From Sanguibacter antarcticus (GTDB lineage: Bacteria > Actinomycetota > Actinomycetes > Actinomycetales > Cellulomonadaceae), in contig NZ_PDJG01000001.1 in NCBI RefSeq assembly GCF_002564005.1, positions 248,001 through 312,000 of the forward strand: a stretch of DNA of 64,000 nucleotides. Direction: 5' to 3'. The position numbers were made by a program, and so were the translations under genes. The notes under the pieces are model-generated. The model worked only from the letters and a program-made list of their open reading frames with translations. It was not told the origin of the DNA and made no database searches. Shown piece by piece: positions 32,217-42,352 of this stretch. Numbering within the stretch: the first letter of the stretch is position 1; the number at the start of each line of letters is the position of its first letter.

Positions 32217-33200
32217 ATGACCCAGCCCCCAGCAGCCCCCGATCACCCCACACCCGATCACCCCACCTCCGACCACCCCACGCCCCAGCCCCCTGCGGCC
32301 CTCCCGCTCGCCGGGAGGACCGCCCTCGTCACGGGAGTCTCACGCCGTCGCGGGATCGGGTACGCGGTCGCCACCCGGCTCGCGGCGCTCGGCGCCAGCG
32401 TCGTCGTCCACCACTTCAGCCCGCACGACGCGGACCAGCCGTGGGGTGCCGACGATCTCGACGCCGTGCGGGCAGGGATCCGCGAGGCGCTCGTCGGCAG
32501 CGCCGTCATGGGCGACCGCAGCGCCGACCTGCGCGACCCGCACGCTGCCGTCGCGCTCGTCGACGAGGCCCACGCGCTCACCGGTCGTCTCGACATCCTC
32601 GTGTGCAACCACGCACGCAGCGGAGGCGACGGCTCCATCCTCGACATGACGGCCGACCGCCTCGACGCCTTCTGGGACGCCAACACGCGGTCGACCCTGC
32701 TGCTCACCCAGCGTTTTGCACAGCTGTGGAGCGGCGCTGCAGACCCGGTGGACCTCGATGCAGGCACGAGCACGGGTGCGAGCCCGACCCCGCCCGGGGG
32801 CCGCGCCCGCAGCGGTGTCCCCACGGACGAGCGTGCGACGGGACGAGTCTTCTGGATGACGTCCGGGCAGGGCGACGGGCCCATGCGCGGCGAGGTCGCC
32901 TACGTGACGAGCAAGGCCGCTCTCTCTGGTGCGACGGCGACGGTGGCGGCCGAGCTGCTCGAGCTCGGGATCGTCCTCAACACGATCAACCCTGGACCCG
33001 TGAACACGGGCTACCTCGACCCAGAGACCTCCGACCGGGACGTCAGCGACCTCGAGGTGCTCGTGAGCGCCACCCCGTTCGGTCGTTTCGGCCGTCCTGA
33101 CGACCCGGCACGGCTCATCGGCTGGCTCGCCGGCGACGAAGGCGTCTGGGTCGTCGGTCAGGTCCTCACCACGGATGGCGGGATGCGGCTCTTCTACTGA
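32217..33200 (+). CDS. Short-chain dehydrogenase/reductase
   Basis: 327 residues. A Pro/His repeat leader (about 1-28, DHPTPDHPTSDHPT) precedes a classical SDR core: GRTALVTGVSRRRGIGYAVA (cofactor Gly motif), ILVCNHARSGG (NNAG position), a catalytic Ser in VFWMTSGQGDG, YVTSK (YxxxK) and NTINPGPVNTGYL. Sequences of this type are often annotated as 3-oxoacyl-ACP reductase. A Gly/Pro/Thr insertion of about 35 residues sits before the Ser strand. It ends convergently with the MocR gene, overlapping by seven bases. Confidence 0.88.
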   Translation: MTQPPAAPDHPTPDHPTSDHPTPQPPAALPLAGRTALVTGVSRRRGIGYAVATRLAALGASVVVHHFSPHDADQPWGADDLDAVRAGIREALVGSAVMGDRSADLRDPHAAVALVDEAHALTGRLDILVCNHARSGGDGSILDMTADRLDAFWDANTRSTLLLTQRFAQLWSGAADPVDLDAGTSTGASPTPPGGRARSGVPTDERATGRVFWMTSGQGDGPMRGEVAYVTSKAALSGATATVAAELLELGIVLNTINPGPVNTGYLDPETSDRDVSDLEVLVSATPFGRFGRPDDPARLIGWLAGDEGVWVVGQVLTTDGGMRLFY

Positions 33201-34621
33201 GCGGGCCCGAGCGCGTCGAAGGCCTGCGCCACACCGTCGAGAGCGTGCGCGAGATCGTCGGGCTGAAGGGTGAACGGGATGCGCACATGGTGCTCGAGCC
33301 CCTGCCCGGTGGCAGAGAAGCTCGAGCCGGGAGCGAGCGCGATGCCGCGGCGCCCCGCTGCGAGCGCGAGCTCCGACGAGGCAGGGACCGGGAGCCGGCA
33401 CCACAGCGACAGACCGCCCGGTGGTACCGGGACGTCCCAGCCGGGCAGGCGCTCGCGGGCGAACCGGACGGCGGTGTCGCGTGCGTCGCGCAGGTGGGCG
33501 CGCCTCTCGTCGCCGATCCCGGGCTGGTCGTGCAGGAGGGTGGCGAGGGCGAGCTGCTCGAGGACGGGGTCGGCGAGGCTCCCGGACAGGCGGGCTCGGG
33601 CGAGGTCGGCGACGGTGCGTCGTGACGCGCGGATCCAGCCCAGGCGCAGCCCGCCCCAGTAGGTCTTCGCTGCTGAGCCGACGAGCATCGCGCCGGAGCC
33701 GTGGCCGCCCACGGGGGAGGGCATCGGGAGGTCTTGGTCGAGGCGGATCTCGGCGAGGGTCTCGTCGGCGACGACCCGGATGCCGAGACGGCGGGCGCCG
33801 TCGACGAGGGCGGTGCGTGCGCTCTCGTCGAGCAGGCGTCCGGTGGGGTTGTGGAAGTCGGCGGTGACGAGGATGGCGACGGCGCCGGTCGTGCGTGCGG
33901 CGTCGAGGAGGGCGGGGACGTCGACCTCGGGGCTGTTCACGGGGACGCCGACGAGCCGTGCGCCGGCGAGCCGCAGCGCGGCGAAGACGTTCGGGTAGCC
34001 GGGGGTCTCGACGACGACGCGGCTCCCGGGGCGCACGAGGTGGCGGGCGAGGAGCGAGATCGCGTCGAGGGCGCCGGAGGTCACGAGGACGTTCTCCGGG
34101 TCGGTCGCCAGGCCTCGGCGGGTGTAGTCGTCGGCGATCGCGCGGCGCAGCACAGGCAGGCCCCCGGCGACGTAGCCGCTCCCGGCGGTGTACGACGGCA
34201 GGGCGTCGAGGGCGCTCCGGAGCGCCTCGAACACTCCGGGGGCGGCGGACGGGGCGGCGGAAGTGAGGTCGAGGGGCGTGTCGGTCGTGCGGTGCGACCC
34301 GCTCGTGGGGATCGGTTCGCGGGCGCGGGGCACGTCGTGGACGGGCAAGCGCACGACCCGGCCGGAGCCGCGTCGGGCGTCGAGGAAGCCGGTGTCCATG
34401 AGGTGGGAGAACGCGCGCACGATCGTCGTCCGGCTCATGCCGGACGCGGTGCTCAGTGCGCGCTCGCTCGGGAGGCGTGCTCCGGGGAGCACGCGGCCGT
34501 CGGCGACGAGGAGCGTGATGCGCTCGCTGAGCCACCGGTAAGCCGGTGTGCCCGGTTGTGCCGGACCGAGGAGCGCGCAGAGGGCGTCGGGGGAGATCCG
34601 GGGCTCGACCATAGGGTCCAC
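33194..34621 (-). CDS. MocR-family regulator (GntR HTH fused to aminotransferase)
   Basis: 475 residues. A GntR winged helix at ~25-95 (GARLPSERALSTASGMSRTT, GFLDARRGSGRVVRLP) is fused to a fold-type-I PLP domain. The PLP lysine lies in MLVGSAAKTYWGGLRLGW and the Asn/Asp/Tyr pocket in VTADFHNPTGRLLDESAR. MocR proteins use the PLP domain as a sensor. The divergent neighbour, 52 bases away, is a YczE-type membrane protein; such pairing is common for MocR regulators, so that gene is its likely target. Confidence 0.92.
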   Translation of the reverse strand: MDPMVEPRISPDALCALLGPAQPGTPAYRWLSERITLLVADGRVLPGARLPSERALSTASGMSRTTIVRAFSHLMDTGFLDARRGSGRVVRLPVHDVPRAREPIPTSGSHRTTDTPLDLTSAAPSAAPGVFEALRSALDALPSYTAGSGYVAGGLPVLRRAIADDYTRRGLATDPENVLVTSGALDAISLLARHLVRPGSRVVVETPGYPNVFAALRLAGARLVGVPVNSPEVDVPALLDAARTTGAVAILVTADFHNPTGRLLDESARTALVDGARRLGIRVVADETLAEIRLDQDLPMPSPVGGHGSGAMLVGSAAKTYWGGLRLGWIRASRRTVADLARARLSGSLADPVLEQLALATLLHDQPGIGDERRAHLRDARDTAVRFARERLPGWDVPVPPGGLSLWCRLPVPASSELALAAGRRGIALAPGSSFSATGQGLEHHVRIPFTLQPDDLAHALDGVAQAFDALGPAQ

Positions 34622-34673
34622 TGTCGCACAGGTGGCTCTTTTTCAGGGTGCCACTGCGGGCTACCGTGACGCT

Positions 34674-35456
34674 ATGACAACGGCCCGCACCCGTCCTCCA
34701 GCTCCCACGCTCCAGAATCTCTCGCCCCTCCAGCAGGTCCGTGCGGGCAGGATGACCCGTCGGCTCGCACAGCTCTTCGACGGGCTGACCCTCTACGGGG
34801 TGTCCATGGCGATGATGTTCCGCAGCGGCCTCGGCCTCAACCCCTGGGACGTGTTCCACGGAGGCGTCGCCCGGCACCTCCCGCTGTCGATGGGCACCAT
34901 CGTCGTCCTCACGGCCGTGCTCGTGCTCGCCCTGTGGATCCCGCTGCGTCAGGCTCCAGGCCTCGGCACGGTCGCCAACGCCGTGTGGTTGGGGGTCGCG
35001 CTCGACCTCGCGCTCTGGGTGCTGCCCCAGGCCGACGCGCTCGCCGTCCAGGTGCCCCTGCTCCTCGGCGGGATCGTGCTCAACGGCCTCGCCGGCGCCC
35101 TGTACATCGGCTCCCAGCTCGGCCCGGGCCCGCGCGACGGGCTCATGACCGGGATCGCCCGCAAGACAGGAGGATCGCTGCGGGTCATCCGGACCGGGAT
35201 CGAGGTCGTCGTCGTGGCCCTCGGATGGGTGCTCGGCGGGACGGTGGGGATCGGGACCATCCTCTACGCCCTGGCGATCGGTCCGCTCGTCCAGCGCTTC
35301 ATGCCGTTCTGCATCGTCGTCGTCGACCCGCCCGCACCCCGTCGCGGGCAGGCACCGCGCGCTGTGGACGCATCACGCAGCCGTGCGCTCGGTGACCCGG
35401 TCGAGCACGTCGACGACGTGCGCGGCGATCTCGAGGGCAGCCGTCGCCGCGGGTGA
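34674..35456 (+). CDS. YczE/YitT-like integral membrane protein
   Basis: 260 residues from ATG 34674 with five to six membrane helices. Motifs of the YczE group include FDGLTLYGVSMAMMFRSGLG, NPWDVFHGGVARHLPLSMGT, YIGSQLGPGPRDGLMTG and VLGGTVGIGTILYALAIGPL. The family is probably a transporter of unknown substrate. It is divergent from the MocR regulator. The tail (~25 residues) overlaps the convergent lhgO gene by 84 bases and is poorly conserved in style, so the true C-terminus may be unusual. Confidence 0.85.
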   Translation: MTTARTRPPAPTLQNLSPLQQVRAGRMTRRLAQLFDGLTLYGVSMAMMFRSGLGLNPWDVFHGGVARHLPLSMGTIVVLTAVLVLALWIPLRQAPGLGTVANAVWLGVALDLALWVLPQADALAVQVPLLLGGIVLNGLAGALYIGSQLGPGPRDGLMTGIARKTGGSLRVIRTGIEVVVVALGWVLGGTVGIGTILYALAIGPLVQRFMPFCIVVVDPPAPRRGQAPRAVDASRSRALGDPVEHVDDVRGDLEGSRRRG

Positions 35457-36593
35457 CGGTGCGTTGATGACGTGGACCTGGCGCGGTCCGCTGGCGAGGA
35501 GGAAGTCGTCGACGAGCCGTCCGTCCCGACCGAGGGCCTGCGCCCGGACACCCGAGGGGCTCGGGACGAGGTCGTTGCGAGAGATGCCAGGGACGAGCCG
35601 GGACAGGCTCTTCGCGAAGAGCGACCGGGACATCGAGCGCGCGACCTCGCGTGTCCCGGGCGCGACGTTCCGTGCCCCGAGGCGCCACAGCCCGGGCCAG
35701 CAGAGCGCGTCGGCGACGTCGCGCACGTCGACGTCGCGCCAGCGGTAGCCCTCGCGGGCGAGGGCCCACACCGCGTTGGGTCCGGCGTGCACCCCGCCGT
35801 GCACCATCGTCGTGAGGTGCACGCCGAGGAACGGGAAGCGCGGGTCCGGGACGGGGTAGACGAGGCCGTTCACGAGCCCGGCCGCCTCGGGCGCGAGCTC
35901 GAAGTACTCGCCGCGGAACGGCACGATGCGCGCGCCGGGCTCGACACCGCAGGCGCGGGCGAGCCGGTCCGCGTGCAGCCCGCCGCAGACGACGAGGGAG
36001 TCGGCGGCGGTCTCCCGTGGCTCGCCGTCCTGCACGAACGTCACGCGCAGCGGCTGCGACGCGTCGGACGGCGACCGGGCCGAGACGAACGCACGGCCGA
36101 GGAGCACCTCGCCGCCAGCGTCCTGGACCGCACGGGCCAGGGCTCGGCAGACGGCCGGGTAGTCGACGATCCCGGTGCTCTCGACGTGCAGCGCAGCGAC
36201 GCACGCGACCTCCGGCTCGATCTCGCGCGCCTCGGCGGCGCTGACGAGGCGTGCCGGGACGCCGTTCGCTGCTGCACGCTCCGCGAGGACCGTCAGCCGC
36301 GGGAGCTCGTCTGGCGTCACGGCCACGACGAGCTTGCCCGTGGTGCGGACTGCGACACCGTGCTCGGCCGCGAACGCCGTCATCGACGCCGCACCTGCCG
36401 TGCCGAGCGTCGCCTTGAGGCTCCCGGGCGGGTAGTACAGGCCGGAGTGGATGACGCCGGAGTTGCGCCCCGTCTGGTGCGCGGCGAGCTCTGGCTCCTT
36501 CTCCAGGACGGTCACCCTGTCCCCGCGCCCGGCCAGCCGTGCAGCCGTCGCGAGCCCGACGATCCCTGATCCGACCACCACCACGTGTGCCAT
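35373..36593 (-). CDS. lhgO: L-2-hydroxyglutarate oxidase
   Basis: 406 residues of a DAO-superfamily FAD enzyme. The FAD-binding start is VVVVGSGIVGLATAARLAGR, followed by the LhgO-type block HQTGRNSGVIHSGLYYPPGS, a YFELAPE core strand and VHLTTMVHGGVHAGPNAVW. The end is APSPAATAALEIAAHVVDVL. LhgO oxidises L-2-hydroxyglutarate to 2-oxoglutarate and delivers electrons to the quinone pool. It ends convergently with and inside the yczE-like gene. Length matches the family. Confidence 0.92.
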   Translation of the reverse strand: MAHVVVVGSGIVGLATAARLAGRGDRVTVLEKEPELAAHQTGRNSGVIHSGLYYPPGSLKATLGTAGAASMTAFAAEHGVAVRTTGKLVVAVTPDELPRLTVLAERAAANGVPARLVSAAEAREIEPEVACVAALHVESTGIVDYPAVCRALARAVQDAGGEVLLGRAFVSARSPSDASQPLRVTFVQDGEPRETAADSLVVCGGLHADRLARACGVEPGARIVPFRGEYFELAPEAAGLVNGLVYPVPDPRFPFLGVHLTTMVHGGVHAGPNAVWALAREGYRWRDVDVRDVADALCWPGLWRLGARNVAPGTREVARSMSRSLFAKSLSRLVPGISRNDLVPSPSGVRAQALGRDGRLVDDFLLASGPRQVHVINAPSPAATAALEIAAHVVDVLDRVTERTAA

Positions 36594-36777
36594 GCGATCG
36601 AGCGTACTCAGCGCGATCTCGGCCGCCAGAGGATGCGGGGTGACTCTCGGGGTGGTCCTGCACGGCGCAGCCGCTCGCGCTGCGTGCCGCTGTCGGAGTC
36701 CCGTCGTACTGTAGGTCCACAGCCCGGCTCACTCGTGATCCGGGCCCGTCTGCGTCCCCGCACCTGTCGAAGGAACC

Positions 36778-39700
36778 ATGAATCTCACGGGAGTCCTCTC
36801 TGCCCTCCTCGCCGACGACGGCGCCCGCGCAGCGGTCGAGCGCGTCGCGTCGCGCGGCTTCCTCGACGTCGTCGGCCCGGTCGGGGTCCGTCCGCCGCTG
36901 CTCGCCGCGATGGCTGGTTCGCGCTCGAGCGATGGTCCCGTCCCGCTCAGCGGCGTCCCCGGCTCGCGCCCGCTCGTCGTCATCACGGCGACCGGTCGTG
37001 AGGCGGACGAGCTCGCGAGCGCCCTGCGCTGCTACCTGCCCTACGACGACGTCGCCGTGCTCCCGGCGTGGGAGACCCTGCCGCACGAGCGGCTGTCCCC
37101 GCGCTCGGACACCGTCGCGCGGCGTCTCGCCGTCTTCCGCCGGCTCGCCCACCCGTCAGCCGACGGCGGGATGACCGGCGAGGTCCGGGTGCTCGTCATG
37201 CCGGTGCGTGCGCTCCTGCAGCCGGTCGTCGAGGGCCTCGGGGACCTCGAGCCCGTCCGCCTAGAGACGCGCGACCACGCCGACCTCTCGGCCGTCGCCG
37301 ACCAGCTCGCCGCTGCCGCCTACGCGCGCGTCGACATGGTCGAGCGGCGGGGCGAGTACGCGGTGCGCGGAGGGATCCTCGACGTGTTCCCGCCCACCGA
37401 GGAGCACCCGCTGCGGGTGGAGTTCTGGGGCGAGGAGGTCGAGGAGATCCGCTGGTTCGCCGTCGCCGACCAGCGCAGCCTCGAGGTCGCCGACCACGGT
37501 GTGTGGGCACCGCCGTGCCGCGAGATGCTCCTCACCGACTCGGTGCGCGACCGCGCGGCCGCGCTCGTCGAGCAGCTTCCCGGTGCGGAGGAGATGCTCA
37601 CGAAGATGGCGGCCGGCATCGCGGTCGAGGGCATGGAGTCCCTCGCCCCCGTGCTCGTCGACTCGATGGTCTCGGTCCTCGACCTCGTGACCGACGACGC
37701 CCTCGTGGTGCTCTCCGAGCCTGAGAAGGTCCGCCGCCGTGCGTTCGACCTCGTCTCGACGACCGAAGAGTTCCTCGCCGCTGCCTGGACGGGCGCGGCC
37801 GCCGGCGGCACGTCACCCATCAACCTCGGGGCTGCGTCCTTCGCGACCATCGAGGAGGTCCGGGACATCGCTGCGCGCCGGGGCCTCGGATGGTGGACGT
37901 TGTCGTCGTTCGGTCTCGACGACCCGGCCGCCGGCGACGAGCCGGAGGGCGCGACGCCGAGCTTCGCGCACATGGACGGTGCCGAGACGCTCCGCATCGC
38001 GGCGCGAGACGTCGAGAGCTATCGCGGCGACGTGCAGCGCGCGCTCGACGACATCCGCGGGCTGCAGCTCGCCGGCTGGCGGCTCGTCCTGACCACCGAG
38101 GGCCACGGCCCGGCCAAGCGGATGGTCGAGCAGCTCAGCGCTGCCGAGACGCCGGCGAGGCTCGTCGGCGAGATCGGCGCAGACCCTGAGGGCGGCGTCG
38201 TCCTCGTCACCCCGGCGCCCGTCGGTCCCGGGTTCGTCGCGCCCGAGCTCCGCCTCGCCGTCTTCTCCGAGTCCGACCTCACCGGCCGCGCCGGGTCGTC
38301 GACCCGCGAGATGCGCAAGATGCCGTCGAAGCGCCGCAACGTCGTCGACCCGCTCCAGCTGCGCACGGGAGACTTCGTCGTCCACGAGCAGCACGGCGTC
38401 GGTCGCTTCGTCGAGCTCGTGCAGCGCACGCTCGGTGCTGGTGCCAACGCGGCGACGCGCGAGTACCTCGTCGTCGAGTACGCCGCGTCGCGCAAGAACC
38501 ACCCCGGCGACCGTCTCTACGTCCCCACCGACCAGCTCGACCAGGTGACGAAGTACACCGGCGGGGAGTCGCCGTCTCTCAACAAGATGGGCGGCTCCGA
38601 CTGGGCCAAGACGAAGGGCCGGGCCAAGAAGGCGATCAAGGAGATCGCGGGCGAGCTCATCCGGCTCTACTCGGCGCGCATGGCGACCAAGGGCCACGCG
38701 TTCTCGGGCGACACCCCGTGGCAGCGTGAGCTCGAGGACGCGTTCGCGTACGTCGAGACGCCGGACCAGCTCGCGACGATCGACGAGGTCAAGGGCGACA
38801 TGGAGAAGACCGTGCCGATGGACCGCCTCGTGTGCGGTGACGTCGGCTACGGCAAGACGGAGATCGCCGTGCGCGCCGCGTTCAAGGCGGTCCAGGACGG
38901 CAAGCAGGTCGCTGTCCTCGTGCCGACGACGCTCCTCGTCCAGCAGCACTACGACACCTTCTCCGAGCGGTACGCGGGCTTCCCTGTCGTCGTCAAGGGG
39001 CTCTCCCGGTTCCAGACGGACAAGGAGGCCAAGGCCGTCATCGACGGCCTCGCCGAGGGGACCGTCGACGTCGTCATCGGCACGCACCGCCTCCTCGCAG
39101 GCTCGATCCGCTTCAAGGACCTCGGCCTCGTCGTCGTCGACGAGGAGCAGCGCTTCGGCGTCGAGCACAAAGAAAAGCTCAAGCAGCTGCGCACCAACGT
39201 CGACGTCCTCGCGATGAGCGCGACGCCCATCCCGCGCACCCTCGAGATGGCCGTGACCGGCATCCGAGAGATGTCGACGCTCGCGACGCCGCCCGAGGAG
39301 CGCCACCCGATCCTCACGTACGTCGGTGCGTACGACGAGCGCCAGATCACGGCCGCGATCCGGCGCGAGCTGCTGCGCGAGGGCCAGGTCTTCTACGTCC
39401 ACAACAAGGTCGAGTCGATCGACCGGGCCGCCGCACGCCTGCACGAGCTCGTCCCGGAGGCACGGATCGAGGTGGCGCACGGCAAGATGGGCGAGCACCA
39501 GCTCGAGCGCGTCATCATGGACTTCTGGGAGAAGAAGTTCGACGTCCTCGTGTGCACGACGATCATCGAGACCGGCCTCGACATCTCCAACGCGAACACG
39601 CTCATCCTCGAGCGCGCCGACATGCTCGGGCTCTCCCAGCTCCACCAGCTGCGCGGCCGCGTCGGTCGTGGCCGGGACCGTGCCTACGCGTACTTCCTCT

Positions 39701-40428
39701 ACCCGCCGGAGCGCCCGCTCACCGAGACCGCGCACGACCGGCTCGCGACGATCGCCGCGAACACGGACCTCGGTGCGGGCATGGCCGTGGCGCTCAAGGA
39801 CCTCGAGATCCGTGGGGCCGGGAACCTGCTCGGTGGTGAGCAGTCCGGGCACATCGCCGGGGTCGGCTTCGACCTGTACATCCGGATGGTGGGGGAGGCC
39901 GTCGCCGGCTTCCGCGGCGAGGTCGAGGAGGAGGCCCCGGAGGTCACCATCGAGCTGCCGGTCGACGCCCACCTGCCCCACGACTACATCGCGCACGAGC
40001 GGCTGCGCCTCGAGGCGTACCGCAAGATCGCGGCCGCCCAGACGGCGAAGGAGCTGGACGACATCCGTGCCGAGCTCGTCGACCGCTACGGGCCGGTGCC
40101 AGAGATGGTGGCGAACCTCTTCGACGTCGCGGCGTTCCGCAACCACGCGCGGGCTGCGGGCCTCGCCGACGTGACGTCGCAGGGGAAGGTCGTGCGCTTC
40201 GCTCCCGTGGACCTGCCCGAGTCGGCACAGCTGCGGCTCAAGCGCCTCTACCCCGGCACGCTCGTCAAGCCGACGACCCGGACCATCCTCGTGCCGTTCC
40301 CCACGACGGGCCGGATCGGTGGCCGGCCGCTGCGCGGTGCGGAGATCCTCGCGTGGAGCACGCAGCTCATCGACGCGGTCATCTCGGGAGACGTCTCGGC
40401 GGCGGCGAAGGTCGGCACGCGGGGCTGA
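36778..40428 (+). CDS. mfd: Transcription-repair coupling factor
   Basis: 1216 residues. Domains in order: UvrB-like N-terminal modules (UvrA contact), an RNA-polymerase-interacting CarD-like domain at ~530 (LRTGDFVVHEQHGVGRFVEL), and a RecG-type translocase. The translocase has Walker A GDVGYGKTE (~687), the DEEQ box VVVDEEQRFGVEH (~787), SATPIPRTLEMAV and the motif VI region LHQLRGRVGRGRDRAYAY. A C-terminal TRCF domain closes it (VTIELPVDAHLPHDYI). Mfd pushes stalled RNA polymerase off lesions and recruits UvrAB. Complete, no oddities; the start is ATG 36778. Confidence 0.97.
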   Translation: MNLTGVLSALLADDGARAAVERVASRGFLDVVGPVGVRPPLLAAMAGSRSSDGPVPLSGVPGSRPLVVITATGREADELASALRCYLPYDDVAVLPAWETLPHERLSPRSDTVARRLAVFRRLAHPSADGGMTGEVRVLVMPVRALLQPVVEGLGDLEPVRLETRDHADLSAVADQLAAAAYARVDMVERRGEYAVRGGILDVFPPTEEHPLRVEFWGEEVEEIRWFAVADQRSLEVADHGVWAPPCREMLLTDSVRDRAAALVEQLPGAEEMLTKMAAGIAVEGMESLAPVLVDSMVSVLDLVTDDALVVLSEPEKVRRRAFDLVSTTEEFLAAAWTGAAAGGTSPINLGAASFATIEEVRDIAARRGLGWWTLSSFGLDDPAAGDEPEGATPSFAHMDGAETLRIAARDVESYRGDVQRALDDIRGLQLAGWRLVLTTEGHGPAKRMVEQLSAAETPARLVGEIGADPEGGVVLVTPAPVGPGFVAPELRLAVFSESDLTGRAGSSTREMRKMPSKRRNVVDPLQLRTGDFVVHEQHGVGRFVELVQRTLGAGANAATREYLVVEYAASRKNHPGDRLYVPTDQLDQVTKYTGGESPSLNKMGGSDWAKTKGRAKKAIKEIAGELIRLYSARMATKGHAFSGDTPWQRELEDAFAYVETPDQLATIDEVKGDMEKTVPMDRLVCGDVGYGKTEIAVRAAFKAVQDGKQVAVLVPTTLLVQQHYDTFSERYAGFPVVVKGLSRFQTDKEAKAVIDGLAEGTVDVVIGTHRLLAGSIRFKDLGLVVVDEEQRFGVEHKEKLKQLRTNVDVLAMSATPIPRTLEMAVTGIREMSTLATPPEERHPILTYVGAYDERQITAAIRRELLREGQVFYVHNKVESIDRAAARLHELVPEARIEVAHGKMGEHQLERVIMDFWEKKFDVLVCTTIIETGLDISNANTLILERADMLGLSQLHQLRGRVGRGRDRAYAYFLYPPERPLTETAHDRLATIAANTDLGAGMAVALKDLEIRGAGNLLGGEQSGHIAGVGFDLYIRMVGEAVAGFRGEVEEEAPEVTIELPVDAHLPHDYIAHERLRLEAYRKIAAAQTAKELDDIRAELVDRYGPVPEMVANLFDVAAFRNHARAAGLADVTSQGKVVRFAPVDLPESAQLRLKRLYPGTLVKPTTRTILVPFPTTGRIGGRPLRGAEILAWSTQLIDAVISGDVSAAAKVGTRG

Positions 40429-40514
40429 CCGTCTGGCGGGCTCGGCCTGCTCGTCCCGGCGGGGCCGTGGGGCTCGCACGCGGGGACCCACCGGGCCAGG
40501 GCAAAAAAGAAGAC

Positions 40515-40552
40515 GACGCGTGCCGCGCAGGGGGGCAGTGGCACGCGCCGTC
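40515..40552. terminator. Hairpin after mfd
   Basis: GACGCGTGCC pairs with GGCACGCG(CC)GTC across a 15-base loop. A run of six As precedes it on the plus strand, so on the minus strand it reads as a stem plus T-run. It is the clearest structure in the 363-base gap between mfd and pntA, which otherwise holds only the pntA promoter. Confidence 0.45.
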
Positions 40553-40791
40553 ATAGAGAAGTGTGTCGCTTCACATACCCAGAGTCAATGTGAGTCGAAG
40601 ATTGTCACCCGGGCGTGACCTTCAGAACCTGGTCCCGTCGCGGTGGGGGCTGTAGGTCCTGCCCCTGTCCGGCCCGGGCGCGAGATCATGATCTGGACAC
40701 CGGTCGAAGAACTGTACGGTGACCGCACGCAGCACCCTGTCCTGGCCTTCGGCGCCGGCGGCACGGGACGCACCATCAACGAGGAGGCTCG

Positions 40792-42351
40792 ATGAGGATC
40801 GGCATCCCCCGGGAGACACGTCCCGGGGAACGGCTCGTCGCCGCAACACCCACCACCGTGGCTCAGCTCGTCAAGCTCGGCTACGACGTCGTCGTCGAAG
40901 CCGGCGCGGGCGCCGAGGCGAGCTTCTCCGACACCGCCTACCGCGAGTCGGGCGCCGCGATCGGCGACGCTGCGACCGCGTGGAGCAGCGACGTCGTCAC
41001 GTGCGTCAACGCACCAGACGACGCGTCGGTCGCCCAGCTCCGTCCAGGCGCCACCATCGTGGCGATGATGGCCCCCGCAGCGCACCCCGAGCGCGTCGCA
41101 GCCTTCGCCGAGCGCGGAGTGAGCGCGCTCGCGCTCGACGCCGTGCCGCGCATCTCGCGCGCGCAGGCGCTCGACGTGCTCAGCACCATGTCCAACGTCG
41201 CCGGGTACCGCGCCGTCATCGAGGCGGCCGAGGTCTACGGCGGCATGTTCACCGGACAGGTGACCGCAGCGGGCAAGACCGCCCCGGCCAAGGTCTTCGT
41301 CATCGGCGGCGGCGTCGCCGGCCTCGCAGCGATCGGCGCTGCCGGCAGCCTCGGCGCCCAGGTCCGTGCCTTCGACGTCCGCCCCGAGGCGGGCGAGCAG
41401 ATCGAGTCGATGGGCGCCCAGTTCGTCCAGGCGCAAGCCGCCCAGCAGGCGGTCTCGTCGGACGGCTACGCCCAGGAGATGACGTCCGAGCAGGAACGGC
41501 TCACTGCCGTCATGTACGCGGAGGAGAGCGCCCACGCGGACATCGTCATCACGACCGCACTCGTGCGCGGCGCCGCTCCACGCACCCTCACGGCCGCGAT
41601 GGTCGCCGCGATGCGACCAGGAAGCGTCATCGTCGACCTCGCCGCCTCCGGCGGAGGCAACTGCGAGCTGACGGTCCCCGGGTCCACGATCGTCACCGAC
41701 AACGGTGTGACGATCGTCGGGTACACCGACCTCACGAGCCGCCTGCCCAAGCACACGTCGCAGCTCTTCGGCACCAACATCGTCAACCTCATGAAGCTCC
41801 TCACCCCAGACGCCGACGGCCAGGTGGTCCTCGACATGGAGGACGTGGTCCAGCGCGGCATGACCGTCACGCTCGCCGGCGAGGTCCTCTGGCCACCACC
41901 GCCGGTGCAGGTCTCGGCCGTGCCGGCCGGAGCGCCCGTCGAGGTCGCACCCACCGTCGACCCGGCCGTGCGTGCGCTCGAGGAGAAAGAAGCCGCTCGC
42001 CGAGCCGGCCAGCGCAAGCTCGTCGGCTACGGGCTCGGTGCTGTCCTTCTCGGGCTCTCGGTCGCCTTCTCTCCTGCGGCGTTCGCCGGCTACTTCACGG
42101 TGTTCGTCCTCGCGGTGTTCGTCGGCTACTACGTCATCTCCCAGGTGAGCCACTCGTTGCACACGCCGCTCATGGCGCAGACGAACGCCATCTCGGGGAT
42201 CATCCTCGTCGGCGCGCTCCTGCAGCTCGGCAACGACAGCTGGTGGGTCACGTCGCTCGCCTTCGTGGCAGCGAGCGTCGCCAGCATCAACATCTTCGGT
42301 GGCTTCCTCGTCGCCTACCGCATGATCTCCATGTTCCGGAAGGATGCCTGA
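40792..42351 (+). CDS. pntA: NAD(P) transhydrogenase subunit alpha
   Basis: 519 residues. The N-terminal NAD(H)-binding domain I starts [20 protein letters not shown]. It includes [20 protein letters not shown] (Rossmann Gly motif) and the mobile-loop region. After ~405, three to four membrane helices follow ([50 protein letters not shown]), so the alpha1 and alpha2 parts are fused as in E. coli. PntAB uses the proton gradient to make NADPH from NADH. The beta subunit gene follows after one base. Confidence 0.96.
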   Translation: MRIGIPRETRPGERLVAATPTTVAQLVKLGYDVVVEAGAGAEASFSDTAYRESGAAIGDAATAWSSDVVTCVNAPDDASVAQLRPGATIVAMMAPAAHPERVAAFAERGVSALALDAVPRISRAQALDVLSTMSNVAGYRAVIEAAEVYGGMFTGQVTAAGKTAPAKVFVIGGGVAGLAAIGAAGSLGAQVRAFDVRPEAGEQIESMGAQFVQAQAAQQAVSSDGYAQEMTSEQERLTAVMYAEESAHADIVITTALVRGAAPRTLTAAMVAAMRPGSVIVDLAASGGGNCELTVPGSTIVTDNGVTIVGYTDLTSRLPKHTSQLFGTNIVNLMKLLTPDADGQVVLDMEDVVQRGMTVTLAGEVLWPPPPVQVSAVPAGAPVEVAPTVDPAVRALEEKEAARRAGQRKLVGYGLGAVLLGLSVAFSPAAFAGYFTVFVLAVFVGYYVISQVSHSLHTPLMAQTNAISGIILVGALLQLGNDSWWVTSLAFVAASVASINIFGGFLVAYRMISMFRKDA

Positions 42352-42352
42352 C

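Noticed and set aside
32340..34877. 845-residue minus-strand frame over the SDR and MocR genes
   Set aside because: Mostly Arg/Pro repeats from the wrong frame; SDR and MocR frames have all family motifs.
37813..40554. 913-residue frame antisense to mfd
   Set aside because: Long antisense frames are expected in GC-rich coding DNA; composition is that of an antisense shadow and mfd is unambiguous.
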